Source: Thermomicrobiales bacterium
GTDB lineage: Bacteria; Chloroflexota; Chloroflexia; Thermomicrobiales; UBA6265
DNA length: 64,000 bases
Direction of reading: 5' to 3'
Assembly (NCBI GenBank): GCA_030447415.1
Contig: JAUJOZ010000006.1
Span: forward strand, 1 to 64,000
Under the pieces are notes generated by a model. It did no database searches and was not told where the DNA came from. It saw only the letters and a list, made by a program, of their open reading frames with translations. The position numbers and the translations under genes are program-made. This document shows, one piece after another, positions 17,713 to 26,870 of this stretch (the first letter of the stretch is position 1; the number at the start of each line of letters is the position of its first letter).

Positions 17713-17742
17713 GACCGGGGCCGGCCATCGCCGGCCCCGGTC
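17713..17742 (+). terminator. Hairpin terminator of the DoxX gene
   Basis: A perfect 13-bp stem (gaccggggccggc) closed by the tetraloop catc, 28 bases past the stop codon. A T run is missing (gcatggtattgg follows). Confidence 0.7.
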
Positions 17743-18345
17743 GCATGGTATTGGTCGGACTCCCGGTGTCGCCGGCGAGCGAGAACAATCGCGCCGAAGC
17801 CGCTCCCGTGTCTTGAAGGCGGTGCGGCGTGCGTTGCCATCGTGGTGGTCGACGCCCGGGAAGAAGGGGGCTAATTCCCCTTCCTCATCCTGCTGCAGCC
17901 TGATCGTTCGGCCCTCGGCGACCTGATCGACCGGCGCGCCGGCGGGGTTCGCTTCAACCTCGTCCACACGTCCACAGCTCCCAACGTCCTCCTCGTCGCG
18001 GCACCCCTGACCGGGTGTCGACTCGCCATCCTCCTTGGATTAATCCGGGCCGCACACGTCAACACCGATCGTGCCCTGGGCTATGGCTGGCGGTCCCCAA
18101 CGGGAGCTGCCGCGCCGCTGGAGCCACCCGGATAGCAAGGCGATCACTACACCCGAAGGAAGCGAACGAGCCTCGCGCTCCCCGGTCCGATTCGGCCGGC
18201 CCCGTGGATCAGGAGACTTTCCTGCCACGTACAATGGGCGCGATGGGGCAGGTATCGCAGTTCGGGGGCGTCGCGGCCTGCCTGATGGGCCGGCGGTGGA
18301 TGAACGGCACCGATCGGCGAGGGATCAGGGAACGGAGCGATCGTC
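17743..18345. other. Gene-less stretch of about 600 bases
   Basis: No convincing gene. On the plus strand about 17876-18115 reads through as a hydrophobic, Leu-rich frame without a start codon. On the minus strand a short frame begins near 17967. Neither resembles a known family. Decayed coding is possible. Confidence 0.35.
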
Positions 18346-19395
18346 GTGGGAACAACCATGCGCGGCGTGCGCCTGCCCGGTCAGCGGCGGGTGGTGATTG
18401 ACGAGGTCGCTCGACCCGTACCAGGACACGGCCAAGTTCTCGTGCAGATGAAAGCCTCGTCCATCTGCGGCAGCAACATCCGAGCCATCTACCGCGAGCA
18501 CCTTGGGCATGGTCCGGAAGCGTACCAGGGCGTGATCGCGGGTCACGAGCCATGCGGCCAAATCGTCGAGGTCGGTCCTGGGTGCCAGCGCTTCCGCCGC
18601 GGTGATCGGGTCATCCTGTACCACATCAGCGGCTGCGGGGTGTGCCAGGACTGCCGTGAGGGTTACATGATCAGCTGCACCTCGCCGGCGCGGGCGGCGT
18701 ACGGCTGGCAGCGCGACGGCGGGCACGCCGACTATCTGCTCGCTGAGGAGACGACCTGCATCGCCTTGCCGGACGAGCTGAGCTACGTGGACGGTGCGCT
18801 GGTCGCCTGCGGCTTCGGAACCGCCTACGAGCCGCTGCGTCGGATGGGGGTCTCGGGGCGCGACCGGGTGTTGGTCACCGGCCTCGGCCCGGTTGGCCTG
18901 GCCGTTGGCCTGTTGGCGAAAGCACTGGGCGCGTCGGAGGTTGTCGGGACGGACATCGCACCGCCGCGCCTCACGTGGGCGCAAACGATCGGGGCGGTGG
19001 ATCGTGGCGTCATGGCCGACGATCGGGCGCTGGACCAGATCCACACGTGGACCGAGGGTCACGGCTGCGAGGTCGCCGTCGACTGTTCCGGCTCGCCAGC
19101 CGGGCGACTGCTGGCGCTGCAGGGGACCAGACGGTTCGGGCGCTGCGCGATGGTCGGGGAAGGCAACAGGATCGATTTCGACGTGAGCCAGACGCTGATC
19201 CATCCCCAGATCACGCTCTACGGCTCGTGGGTGACGAGCGTTGGCCACATGGAAGAGTTGGTCGAGAAATTGGTGGCCTGGAACCTGAAGCCGGAGGTCA
19301 CCGTCTCCCACCGGTTCCCGTTGGACGAGGCCGGCGAAGCCTACCGCGTTGCCGATGAAGGACAGTCCGGCAAGGTCTGTCTGGTCATGGAGTGA
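18346..19395 (+). CDS. Zinc-dependent medium-chain alcohol/polyol dehydrogenase
   Basis: The product is 349 residues. The GroES-like domain has the catalytic-zinc Cys in SSICGSN and the GHE motif. The structural zinc site is [16 protein letters not shown]. The Rossmann domain has [15 protein letters not shown] for NAD(P) binding and an Asp in VGTDIA that favours NAD. It probably oxidises a sugar alcohol or related compound, though the substrate cannot be read from sequence. The GTG at 18346 was chosen; an ATG four codons later is possible. It runs towards the polyol uptake operon on the other strand, which contains two further dehydrogenases. Confidence 0.87.
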   Translation: MGTTMRGVRLPGQRRVVIDEVARPVPGHGQVLVQMKASSICGSNIRAIYREHLGHGPEAYQGVIAGHEPCGQIVEVGPGCQRFRRGDRVILYHISGCGVCQDCREGYMISCTSPARAAYGWQRDGGHADYLLAEETTCIALPDELSYVDGALVACGFGTAYEPLRRMGVSGRDRVLVTGLGPVGLAVGLLAKALGASEVVGTDIAPPRLTWAQTIGAVDRGVMADDRALDQIHTWTEGHGCEVAVDCSGSPAGRLLALQGTRRFGRCAMVGEGNRIDFDVSQTLIHPQITLYGSWVTSVGHMEELVEKLVAWNLKPEVTVSHRFPLDEAGEAYRVADEGQSGKVCLVME

Positions 19396-19479
19396 TCACG
19401 GGTCGCGGGTACCTCGGGGCTGCGGCCACGGGGGCGCGTGTGACGCGACCTCTGGGTCAGGAATCCCAGCGGAGCTATC

Positions 19480-20496
19480 TCAGGGCACGAGATGGACCTT
19501 GATCTCGGCCCCCGCATCCGCCGCCGCGAACGCCTCGGCCGCCCGCTCGAGCGGCAACGTGCGCGTCACGAGCGCGCCCGCGTCGACCTTCCCCTCGGCG
19601 ATGAGCCGCATCGCCTCGAGCACGTCCTCGCGGGTGTACATCGCCGAGCCCTGGATACGGACCTCCCGGTCCTGGATGAGGGCGAGCGGCACGCGGACGT
19701 CCGTCTCCGGCACGCCCACGACGACGACCGTGCCGCCCTTCAGCGCGAGCCCGATCGCCTGATCCATCGTGTTCTGGACGGCGACGCAGTCGAAGACGAC
19801 GTCCGCCTGCCCGCCGAGCCGCTCACGCATCTTCTCCACAATCCCGGGCTCCGTCGGGTCGAAGATCGCGTCGGCGCCCAACGCGAGCGCCCGCTCGCGC
19901 TTCGCCGGACTGAGATCGGTCGCGACGGCGGTTTCTGCCCCTGCCGCCTTCGCCGCCTGCATCGTCAGTAGGCCGATCGTGCCGGCGCCAAGCACCGCCA
20001 CCCGTTTGCCTTGAACCCCGCCGGAGACGCGGAGTGCGTGCGTCCCTGTCGCCAACGGCTCGACCATCGCCGCCTGCGAGATGTCGAGCCGAGGATCGGC
20101 GACGACGAACCGCTCAGCCGGCGCGATGAAGTAGTCGGCCATTGCCCCGGCGAGCGGCCCGACGCATCCCACGACCGTCAGTTGCTCGCAAAGGTTGTAG
20201 CGGCCGGAGCGGCAATACGCGCACTCGCCGCAGACGATGTTCGGCTCGAGAATCACCCGGTCGCCCGGCTGGACCTCCGCGATCCCCTCGCCGACCGCCT
20301 CGACGACGCCGACCGCCTCGTGTCCCGGCGCCACCGGCAGGGAAATGAACGGGTGCTTCCCGTGATAGGCGTGCAGGTCCGAGCCGCAGATCCCGACCCG
20401 CTCCGTCCGCACCAGCAGGTCGCCCGCGCCCGGCTCCGGCTTTGGCGCCTCGCGCAGCTCGATCTTCTCCGGACTCTCCAGCAGCACCTGGCGCAT
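19480..20496 (-). CDS. Zinc-dependent sorbitol dehydrogenase-like enzyme
   Basis: The product is about 338 residues. The catalytic zinc ligands lie in VGICGSDLHAYHG and GHEAVG, and the structural zinc cysteines in CGECAYCRSGRYNLC. NAD binding is marked by VLGAGTIGLLTMQAAKAAGA. It should oxidise a polyol at a secondary hydroxyl to a ketose. The ATG at 20496 has gtgagg directly upstream. It is the last gene of the minus-strand unit that starts with the binding protein at 25039, 82 bases after the preceding dehydrogenase. Confidence 0.88.
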   Translation of the reverse strand: MRQVLLESPEKIELREAPKPEPGAGDLLVRTERVGICGSDLHAYHGKHPFISLPVAPGHEAVGVVEAVGEGIAEVQPGDRVILEPNIVCGECAYCRSGRYNLCEQLTVVGCVGPLAGAMADYFIAPAERFVVADPRLDISQAAMVEPLATGTHALRVSGGVQGKRVAVLGAGTIGLLTMQAAKAAGAETAVATDLSPAKRERALALGADAIFDPTEPGIVEKMRERLGGQADVVFDCVAVQNTMDQAIGLALKGGTVVVVGVPETDVRVPLALIQDREVRIQGSAMYTREDVLEAMRLIAEGKVDAGALVTRTLPLERAAEAFAAADAGAEIKVHLVP

Positions 20497-20578
20497 CCTC
20501 ACCCCCTGAGTCGGACGGGACAAGGGCATCGGGCAGAAAGGATGATCTGCCGTCGCCCGATCCCGTCGGCCTGTTCGC

Positions 20579-21586
20579 TTAAGCCGATGGATCGATCTGG
20601 ATCTTCAGCCCGGCTCCCTGGCGGAACAGCTCGACCGCGTCGTGAAATCGGTCGAGCGGTAGGGTGTGGGTGACCATCTTCTCCGTGTCGACCGCGCCCG
20701 CCGCGATCACGTCGATCGCCGGGCCGTAGGAGTTGAGGACGGCCATCGAGCCGAAGATCGAGATCTCCTCGTTGTAGATCTTGAACGCGTCGTAGCCTGC
20801 CTTCTCTCCCGGCGGGCAGACGCCGAAGAGCAGCAGCTTGCCGCGGCGGATCACGGCGTCAATCGCCAACTCCGCGACCTTGGTTCGTCCCGTCGCCTCA
20901 ATCACGTTGTCGAACCCACGCGGCGCGACGTGCCGCACGTCGTCCAACGACGCCCCGACTACCTCGAACCCGAATGAGCGGGCGATCTCCTGCCGACTCG
21001 GGTTGATGTCGAGGATCGCCACCACGCTCGCCCCGTTGAACCGGGCTAACTGCGCGTTCTGCAGGCCCATCGGTCCCGCCCCGTAGATCAGGTAGGTTTC
21101 CCCGACCTGCGGATTGAGCACGTGGAACCCGTGGACGACGCAGCTCACCGGCTCGATCAGGGCGGCTGTCCGAAAGTCCATCGACGCCGGGATCGGGTAC
21201 ACGGAGCGCTCGGGCACCGCCACGCACTCGGCGAAGCCGCCCGGATGACTCCCCACGCCGATCCCATTCCACCGCTCGCACAGGTTGCCACGGCCGCGCT
21301 GGCAGAAGTAGCACTCGCCGCAGTTCAACGTCGGGTCGACGCCGACGCGATCGCCGGGCTCCACCTCGACGACCTGCTCGCCGACCGCGACGACGGTCCC
21401 GCCGAACTCATGTCCCGGGACGATCGGGTACTGCGTCGGTGGGAACTCGCCGTCGATGATGTGGATGTCGGTGCCGCAGATCCCGCAGGCCCCGACTCGC
21501 ACAACCACGTCCTTCGGCCCGGGATCGGGTTCCGGCACGTCATCGACCCGCACCACCCCCGGCTGCTCAACGATCACCGCGCGCAT
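20579..21586 (-). CDS. Zinc-dependent polyol dehydrogenase
   Basis: The product is about 335 residues. Zinc ligands are in GACGICGTDIH and GHE, with structural cysteines in CGECYFCQRGRGNLC. The nucleotide-binding motif is IYGAGPMGLQNAQLARFNGA. It belongs to the sorbitol/threonine dehydrogenase branch; the substrate is probably the compound imported by the neighbouring ABC system. The ATG at 21586 follows ccggaggacatct, a clear ribosome-binding site. It follows the permease gene by 74 bases, so it is in the same unit. Confidence 0.88.
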   Translation of the reverse strand: MRAVIVEQPGVVRVDDVPEPDPGPKDVVVRVGACGICGTDIHIIDGEFPPTQYPIVPGHEFGGTVVAVGEQVVEVEPGDRVGVDPTLNCGECYFCQRGRGNLCERWNGIGVGSHPGGFAECVAVPERSVYPIPASMDFRTAALIEPVSCVVHGFHVLNPQVGETYLIYGAGPMGLQNAQLARFNGASVVAILDINPSRQEIARSFGFEVVGASLDDVRHVAPRGFDNVIEATGRTKVAELAIDAVIRRGKLLLFGVCPPGEKAGYDAFKIYNEEISIFGSMAVLNSYGPAIDVIAAGAVDTEKMVTHTLPLDRFHDAVELFRQGAGLKIQIDPSA

Positions 21587-21660
21587 AGATGTCCTCCGGT
21601 TAGGGATGACGGCGGACAGGGCCGAAGGGGGGCCGCCCCTCGCCACTCAGTCCTCGTCCC

Positions 21661-22539
21661 TCACTTGACGGCACCCATCGATAGGCCGCGGACCAGCTGG
21701 CGCTGGGCGACCCAGCCGAGCAGGACAATCGGCAGGACCGCCATCGTGCTAGAGGCGGCCAGCTTGGCCCAGAAGAGGCCCTCGCTGGTGACAAACTTGA
21801 CCATGAAGATCGGCACTGTCGCCGTCCCGGCCGCGGCGAGGCTGACGGCGAAGAAGAACTCATTCCAGGCGAAGATGATCGAGATGAAGACGGTGGCCGC
21901 GATGCCCGGCGCCACCATCGGCAACAGGATCTGGGTCATCTCCCGGACGATCCCCGCGCCGTCGACCTGCGCCGCGTCGAGCACGTCCCGCGGCACCTCC
22001 TCGAAGAACGAGCGCAGCATCCAGACCGCGATCGGGAGGTTCATTGCCGTGTAGAGGATGATCAGCCCCCGCATCGTGCCGAGCAGTCCGGCGTCCTTGA
22101 AGATGATGTACAGGGGCACGATCACCCCCGACGCCGGCATGAACCGGGTCGAGATGAAGAAGAAGAGGATGTCCTTCCACTTCTTCGGTGGCCGCAGCGC
22201 CAGCGCGTAGGAGGCCGGGACGGCCAGGAGCATTACCAGCGCCGTCGAGACGAGCGACGCGATCGCGGAGTTGACGAAGAAGGGAGGGAAGTCGATGTCG
22301 AAGACAGCCCGGTAGTTCTCCAGCGTTGGCTGGAAGACCAGTTTGGGTGGCAGGTCCACGGCCGCCGCCTCAGTCTTGAAGCCGGTCAGGAACATGTAAA
22401 GGACTGGGAAGAAGGCGAGCAATCCCACGCCCCAGGCGATCACCGCCCAGAGGATGGAGGCGCGCTCCCGAGTGACGCCGCGCCGTCGGAGGCCGATTCC
22501 GGCCGGGCGTGCGACCGGCCGTGCCGTTGCTACCGCCAT
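21661..22539 (-). CDS. ABC sugar/polyol transporter permease (MalG/SmoG type)
   Basis: The product is 292 residues with six helices. The cytoplasmic EAA loop is VPRDVLDAAQVDGAGIVREM...LP, where it docks to the ATPase. The pattern places it in the CUT1 group. It starts 3 bases after the stop of the first permease, so the pair is translationally coupled. The system imports a carbohydrate or, given the flanking dehydrogenases, a polyol such as sorbitol or mannitol. Confidence 0.9.
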   Translation of the reverse strand: MAVATARPVARPAGIGLRRRGVTRERASILWAVIAWGVGLLAFFPVLYMFLTGFKTEAAAVDLPPKLVFQPTLENYRAVFDIDFPPFFVNSAIASLVSTALVMLLAVPASYALALRPPKKWKDILFFFISTRFMPASGVIVPLYIIFKDAGLLGTMRGLIILYTAMNLPIAVWMLRSFFEEVPRDVLDAAQVDGAGIVREMTQILLPMVAPGIAATVFISIIFAWNEFFFAVSLAAAGTATVPIFMVKFVTSEGLFWAKLAASSTMAVLPIVLLGWVAQRQLVRGLSMGAVK

Positions 22540-22542
22540 GGC

Positions 22543-23487
22543 TCAAATCCCTCGCATCATGCGGTCCAGTGCCCGGAGCAGCAGGGTGATCACGACGATC
22601 GAGAGGAGAACCACGATCACCCCCGACGCGGCCCCCAGCCCAACGTTGGAGCCCTCGATCGCCTTGCGGTAGACCAGGTAGGGCAGCGTCGTCGTCGCGT
22701 TGCCGGGTCCGCCCTTGGTCATCATGTAGATGGGGTCGACCTCTTGGACGATGAAGACGGTGCCAAGGAGCCCGCCCAACTGCATGAACCGGTAGAGGTG
22801 CGGCATGGTAATGTCGCGGAACTCCTGCCAGGCGGTCGCGCCGTCAACCCGCACCGCCTCGCGCACCTCCTCACTGATCGACTGCATCCCCGCCAGCAGG
22901 ATCAGCATCATGAATGGGGCCCAGCGCCAGACCAGCACCCCGACGATCGACGCCTCCGGGTAGTGTCCGAGCCAGTTCGGCGAGGGATTACCGGGCAGGG
23001 TCGTCCGCAGCACCCAGTCCACCACGCCGTAAATCGGGTTGAGCATCATGTTCTTCCAGGTCAACGCCGCCGCGACGGGCATGATCAGGAAGGGAGTGAT
23101 CAGGAGCGTGCGGACGACGCCGCGCCCAGGGAAGCGGTGGTTGACCAACTCGGCGTAGAACAACCCGAGCAGCAGCGACAGCAGCACCGCCGCTACGACA
23201 AAGACGACCGTGTTGACGGCCGCCTCCCGAAAGGATGGATCGCGGGTGAGAATGGTCCGGTAGTTGTCCAGGCCGACGAACCCACGGCGCTCCGGGCGCT
23301 GCAGATTCCAGCGCTGGAGGCTGTACCAGACGGTGAGGATAAACGGCGCCTGGGTGATGACGATGGCGTAGATCACCGCGGGCAGAACGAGCAGCCGTCC
23401 GATCGGCTGGTTGCCCAATCGACGCAAAAGCGAAGGGCCGGCCTGTTGCCCCGGCATCGGCCGTACGCGTGATTCGGCAACTGCCAT
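22543..23487 (-). CDS. ABC sugar/polyol transporter permease (MalF/SmoF type)
   Basis: The product is about 314 residues with six helices and the EAA loop EEVREAVRVDGATAWQEF...MP. The MAVAES start at 23487 follows caggagg; the frame stays open 16 codons further up without a better start. It forms the heterodimeric membrane channel with the gene at 21661-22539. No ATPase gene lies in the cluster. Confidence 0.9.
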   Translation of the reverse strand: MAVAESRVRPMPGQQAGPSLLRRLGNQPIGRLLVLPAVIYAIVITQAPFILTVWYSLQRWNLQRPERRGFVGLDNYRTILTRDPSFREAAVNTVVFVVAAVLLSLLLGLFYAELVNHRFPGRGVVRTLLITPFLIMPVAAALTWKNMMLNPIYGVVDWVLRTTLPGNPSPNWLGHYPEASIVGVLVWRWAPFMMLILLAGMQSISEEVREAVRVDGATAWQEFRDITMPHLYRFMQLGGLLGTVFIVQEVDPIYMMTKGGPGNATTTLPYLVYRKAIEGSNVGLGAASGVIVVLLSIVVITLLLRALDRMMRGI

Positions 23488-23653
23488 GGCACCCTCCTGC
23501 CTGGATTGGCGGCCGGGGTGACGCCGACGTACCACCGCCCTGGATGGGGGACCGGGGACAGCGAGTCCGCCGGTCCCCCCTTGCGCTATCTGCTGTGCTA
23601 CCGCCGGACTGGGCCTACTCGATGGTCATCCATTGCCGCCGTGCCGACGATGA

Positions 23654-25039
23654 CTACTGGTAGCCGGCGTCGATGGCGGTCTGGTTGGCCAGGTCGTTGG
23701 CATTTTCGATGGCCTCGTCGATGCTCTGCTGGCCGACGATGGCGGCGGCGAACTCCTGGCTGACGTCGTTGCCGAGCGACTGGAACTCGGGGATGCGCAC
23801 GAACTGCCCGCCGGTGTAAGGCACCGGATCACGGGTCGGCTCGTTCGGGTTGGCCTCCTCGATCGCGTTGACGACGATCTCATAGAATTCGGCGGCGAAC
23901 TCCTGATAGCCAGGGGTCTCATAGACCGAGTGGCGCTGGCCGGTCGGCGCTTCGCCCCAACTGCGCTCGGCGGCGACGTAGTTGATGTAGTCCTTCGAGG
24001 TCGCCCACTTCATGAAGGCAAGACCTGCCTCCTTAGCGTCGGAGTTAGCGGCCATCGCGAAGGACCAGTTCCAGAGCCAGCTGCCGGTCGGCAGCTCCGC
24101 CGAGGGGGCGTAGGCATAGCCGACGTTTTCGGCGTTCGGGTTCAGCTCCGGATCGGAGATCAGCTCGGCCGCCGAGGTGGCGTCGTACCACATCGCGACT
24201 TTGCCCTGGTTGAACAGCGTTTCGCACTCGGTGAAGCCGGACTGCTCGGCGCCGGGCTCCCCGGCCTGCTGAAGCAGCTCGATGTAGAACCGGATCGCCG
24301 CTGCGCTCTCCTCAGAGTTGAGCTGCGCGTTCCAGTCCTCGTCATACCACCGGCCGCCGAAGGCGTTGATCACGGTCGTCAGCGGAGCGAGCTGCTCCCC
24401 CCAGCCGGGCAGACCGCGCAGGCAGATGCCGTACACCCCGCCGTCCGGGTTGTGCAACTGCCGGGCAAACTCACCAATCTGCTGCCAGGTCGGGCGCTCG
24501 GGCATCTCGAGTCCGGCCTGCTGGAACAGGTCCTGGCGATAGAACGTCATCGAGCTCTCGCCGTAGAAGGGTAGGCCAAAGAGTCCGTCCTCGGTGGAGA
24601 GCCCCTGCCGGTGGGCTTCGAAGATGTCCTCGAGATCGTAGTTCGGGTCGGCGGCGGCCTCCTCGCCGACCTCCTCCAGCCAGCCGTTGGCGCCCCAGAG
24701 CGGCACTTCGAAGGTGCCGATGGTGACCACGTCAAACTGCCCGGCCTGGGTCGAAATGTCCTGGGTGATCGTTTGCCGGATCTCGTTCTCCGGCAGGACG
24801 GTCATGTTGATCGTGACGTTCGGGTAGAGCCGGTTGAACTCGGGCAGCAACTCCTGCAGGGTGACCATCTGCGGGTTGCCGACCATCGCGACATCGATCG
24901 AGCCTGAGACGTTGGGGTCGGGCTGCAGGGCGGTAGGTGACGCGTCCTGGGCAACGGCCGAACGGCCAGCGAGGGCCGTCAGGAGTGGGACGACCAGCAT
25001 GAGAACCGCCGTGAGGGCCAGGAATCTCCGGAATATCAT
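23654..25039 (-). CDS. ABC extracellular solute-binding protein (sugar/polyol, SmoE type)
   Basis: The product is 461 residues. A signal peptide (about 1-30, ending near AVAQDA) has no lipobox Cys, so the protein is secreted or held by other means. The fold is SBP_bac_1: NPQMVTLQELLPEFNRLYPNV near the start, FGLPFYGESSMTFYRQDLF, and a C-terminal LAFMKWATSKDYI. Close relatives that I recall include the sorbitol/mannitol-binding proteins. It is the first gene of the unit, with gaaggagg before its ATG. It delivers the ligand to the two permeases downstream. Confidence 0.9.
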   Translation of the reverse strand: MIFRRFLALTAVLMLVVPLLTALAGRSAVAQDASPTALQPDPNVSGSIDVAMVGNPQMVTLQELLPEFNRLYPNVTINMTVLPENEIRQTITQDISTQAGQFDVVTIGTFEVPLWGANGWLEEVGEEAAADPNYDLEDIFEAHRQGLSTEDGLFGLPFYGESSMTFYRQDLFQQAGLEMPERPTWQQIGEFARQLHNPDGGVYGICLRGLPGWGEQLAPLTTVINAFGGRWYDEDWNAQLNSEESAAAIRFYIELLQQAGEPGAEQSGFTECETLFNQGKVAMWYDATSAAELISDPELNPNAENVGYAYAPSAELPTGSWLWNWSFAMAANSDAKEAGLAFMKWATSKDYINYVAAERSWGEAPTGQRHSVYETPGYQEFAAEFYEIVVNAIEEANPNEPTRDPVPYTGGQFVRIPEFQSLGNDVSQEFAAAIVGQQSIDEAIENANDLANQTAIDAGYQ

Positions 25040-25606
25040 CCTTGCAAGCCTCCTTCACTGACGACCTCGACGACCGCGGGTCGGCATCCCGCCTCCTCGG
25101 ACTCGGAGACCTGCCACGGCCGCTATCCGGGCCCCAACCCGACCAAGGGGAACAGCATTCAGGTCCGGCACATATCGTGCCACCGCAGGAACGGCCGATG
25201 CACCACGTCCGACGCTGTGCAATACGGGAAGCCCGCCGGTTTGCGGCCGGTTACGGCTAGGACCCTCGGGGACGGCAACTCCCGAGCGCCCTTGCGGCTC
25301 CTCGCCTCTCAACATCGGACATGGTCACAGAAGAACTCGGGAGACCGCCGAAGGGTTCGGGCCAGGAGATCCAGGTCATGCTCGGTGGCCGGCACCGGCG
25401 TTGGCGTGAGCCGCGGGGCGACCTGGCCCGGGACCCTTGGCGAACCGCGGCGGACAGGTTCGCCACCAAGCGCCGGCCGAGCCCCTCATCCCAGCCATGC
25501 CACCGCCTCCCTGCTTTCGGGACGCGCCGGGATGGATGCGGAAGCGCTACAATGCGCCGTAGCAGTCGCCACCGCAGCGGCTGGGGGGTAGGAAGGGAGA
25601 CCCGCG
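25040..25606. other. Gene-less stretch upstream of the polyol operon
   Basis: It holds the unrecognised promoter of the minus-strand binding protein gene. Short inverted repeats are present (for example accggccgcaaaccggc near 25240), but no known operator. No coding frame is supported. Confidence 0.4.
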
Positions 25607-25858
25607 ATGCGTCCTCTGTTGATAGCCGTCATGATTCTCGCGCTCGGCGTGGGTGGGGTTGCCCTCGGCATGGCCCAGGACGCCACTCCGACCGTCACGA
25701 ACGAGTTGGGCACGCCGTGCGCGTCGCCGATCGCCTCACCTATGGCCTCGCCGGTCGCCTCGCCGGTGGCCACCGCGCTGGCCTCGCCGGTCGCCTCGCC
25801 GTCGCTGATCGTCGACCCCGGGTGTCCTACGGGGGCAGCTACCCTAGGCACCACGTAG
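25607..25858 (+). CDS. Short secreted protein with Ala-Ser-Pro repeats
   Basis: The product is 83 residues. A signal peptide (about 1-23, ending near GMAQDA) is followed by a tail made of repeats of the type ASP followed by a hydrophobic residue (IASPMASPVASPVATALASPV). It ends in a short Cys/Pro/Thr-containing segment. Two cysteines, one on each side of the repeat, could form a disulfide. The ATG follows ggtaggaagggagacccgcg. The repeats suggest a surface or cell-wall spacer, but no enzyme domain is attached. A very stable hairpin follows. Confidence 0.6.
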   Translation: MRPLLIAVMILALGVGGVALGMAQDATPTVTNELGTPCASPIASPMASPVASPVATALASPVASPSLIVDPGCPTGAATLGTT

Positions 25859-25882
25859 CGCCGCGACGATAGCGGACACCAG

Positions 25883-25928
25883 GGACGACAGAGGCCGCCG
25901 GAGCAGTGCCCGGCGGCCTCTGTCGTCC
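25883..25928 (+). terminator. 19-bp perfect hairpin after the ASP-repeat gene
   Basis: The arms at 25883-25901 and 25910-25928 are exact reverse complements with an 8-nt loop. Strong termination is likely despite the lack of a T run. Confidence 0.75.
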
Positions 25929-26035
25929 CACTCGTCTGGGCTCGGCGTCGCCATCACCTGACAGACACGCCCTCATCAGGACGAAGGTTTGGGCTACGGT
26001 TTTGCTTGGCTGCCCGGCTCCACACAAATGGGGGT

Positions 26036-26111
26036 GAGCTAGGGGTCAACTTGGTCAAGGACAATTGTCGAAATGCTTCGGGTGGTGAACATCGACGTTG
26101 ACCCCCAGCTC
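26036..26111. repeat. Imperfect 15-bp inverted repeat in an AT-richer spacer
   Basis: gagctaggggtcaac at 26036-26050 pairs with gttgacccccagctc at 26097-26111 with one mismatch; 46 bases lie between. The interval is noticeably less GC-rich than the surroundings and contains acaattgt. It could be the ends of a miniature element or a binding site. The rest of 25929-26327 shows nothing else. Confidence 0.5.
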
Positions 26112-26327
26112 CCGTCACGAGCGGCAACTTCATTCCCTGGCCGATCGCGCTGTCGACCGAGGAGCACGCGGCAGCTCCTGGGGCCGCGTCGTGGCCGATG
26201 TCCGCGCCCTACCGATCCCCCCCCACGCGCTTGCCGTCCCTGACTCGGGCGTGTCTGCAGAACGCGGAGGCGGAGGTTGGATGGTCGGCGGCGTCGGCAC
26301 CGCAGGTGTCGGGACCGCTGGCTAGGA

Positions 26328-26810
26328 TCACTCCTTGCCCAGCGGGGTCGTGGGCGGTGCCACGAACTCGGAGCCGGATCGCCGGGCCAGCCGGTCGCGC
26401 TCCGCGGGCGCCGCCGCGGCGAACGCCTCCATGTCCCGCTCCGGCCCGGCCGGGACGAAGGCGGCCAGCAGCCGGACCGGCCCCGCCCCGACGTTCCGGG
26501 CGGCGTGGACGGTCCCCCGCGGCACGAAGACGAACGCCCCGGCCCCCACCTCGACCTCGCGCTCCCCGACCCGGAAGCGCATCCGCCCCTCCAGGACGTA
26601 GAACAGCTCGTCGTTGTCGTGGTGGACGTGGGGGTCGGGCCCCCCGCCCGGCGCGGTCGTCGCCTCGAGGACGGCGGCGGCGCCCCCGGTCTCGGCGCCG
26701 GTGGCCTTCAGCACGACCTCCTCGCGGCCCGGGATCGGGCGACCCTCGCCCGGCCCGAGGACGATGGGGCGGGCGCCGGCCCGTCCTTCCTCCGTCGACC
26801 ACCCGGTCAC
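26328..26810 (-). CDS. Cupin-domain protein
   Basis: The product is about 160 residues. The cupin_2 core shows motif 1 PHVHHDNDELFYVLEG and motif 2 VPRGTVHAARN, giving His, His, Glu and His as metal ligands. Such proteins range from dioxygenases to sugar-binding and storage proteins, and no specific reaction can be assigned. I prefer the GTG at 26810, seven bases after gggaggga, over the ATG at 26855. The gene borders the broken IS5-type transposase to its right. Confidence 0.75.
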   Translation of the reverse strand: MTGWSTEEGRAGARPIVLGPGEGRPIPGREEVVLKATGAETGGAAAVLEATTAPGGGPDPHVHHDNDELFYVLEGRMRFRVGEREVEVGAGAFVFVPRGTVHAARNVGAGPVRLLAAFVPAGPERDMEAFAAAAPAERDRLARRSGSEFVAPPTTPLGKE

Positions 26811-26870
26811 AGCTTCGTCCCTCCCGCTCCTGCCTCGGCCCGCCGCATCCTGCACCCGGCGGGGGCCGCA

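Noticed and set aside
17650-17967. Minus-strand frame with a short acidic N-terminus (MDEVEANPAGAPVDQ)
   Set aside because: Most of it runs through the terminator and past the DoxX gene end; composition becomes Arg/Pro-rich and no antitoxin family matches.
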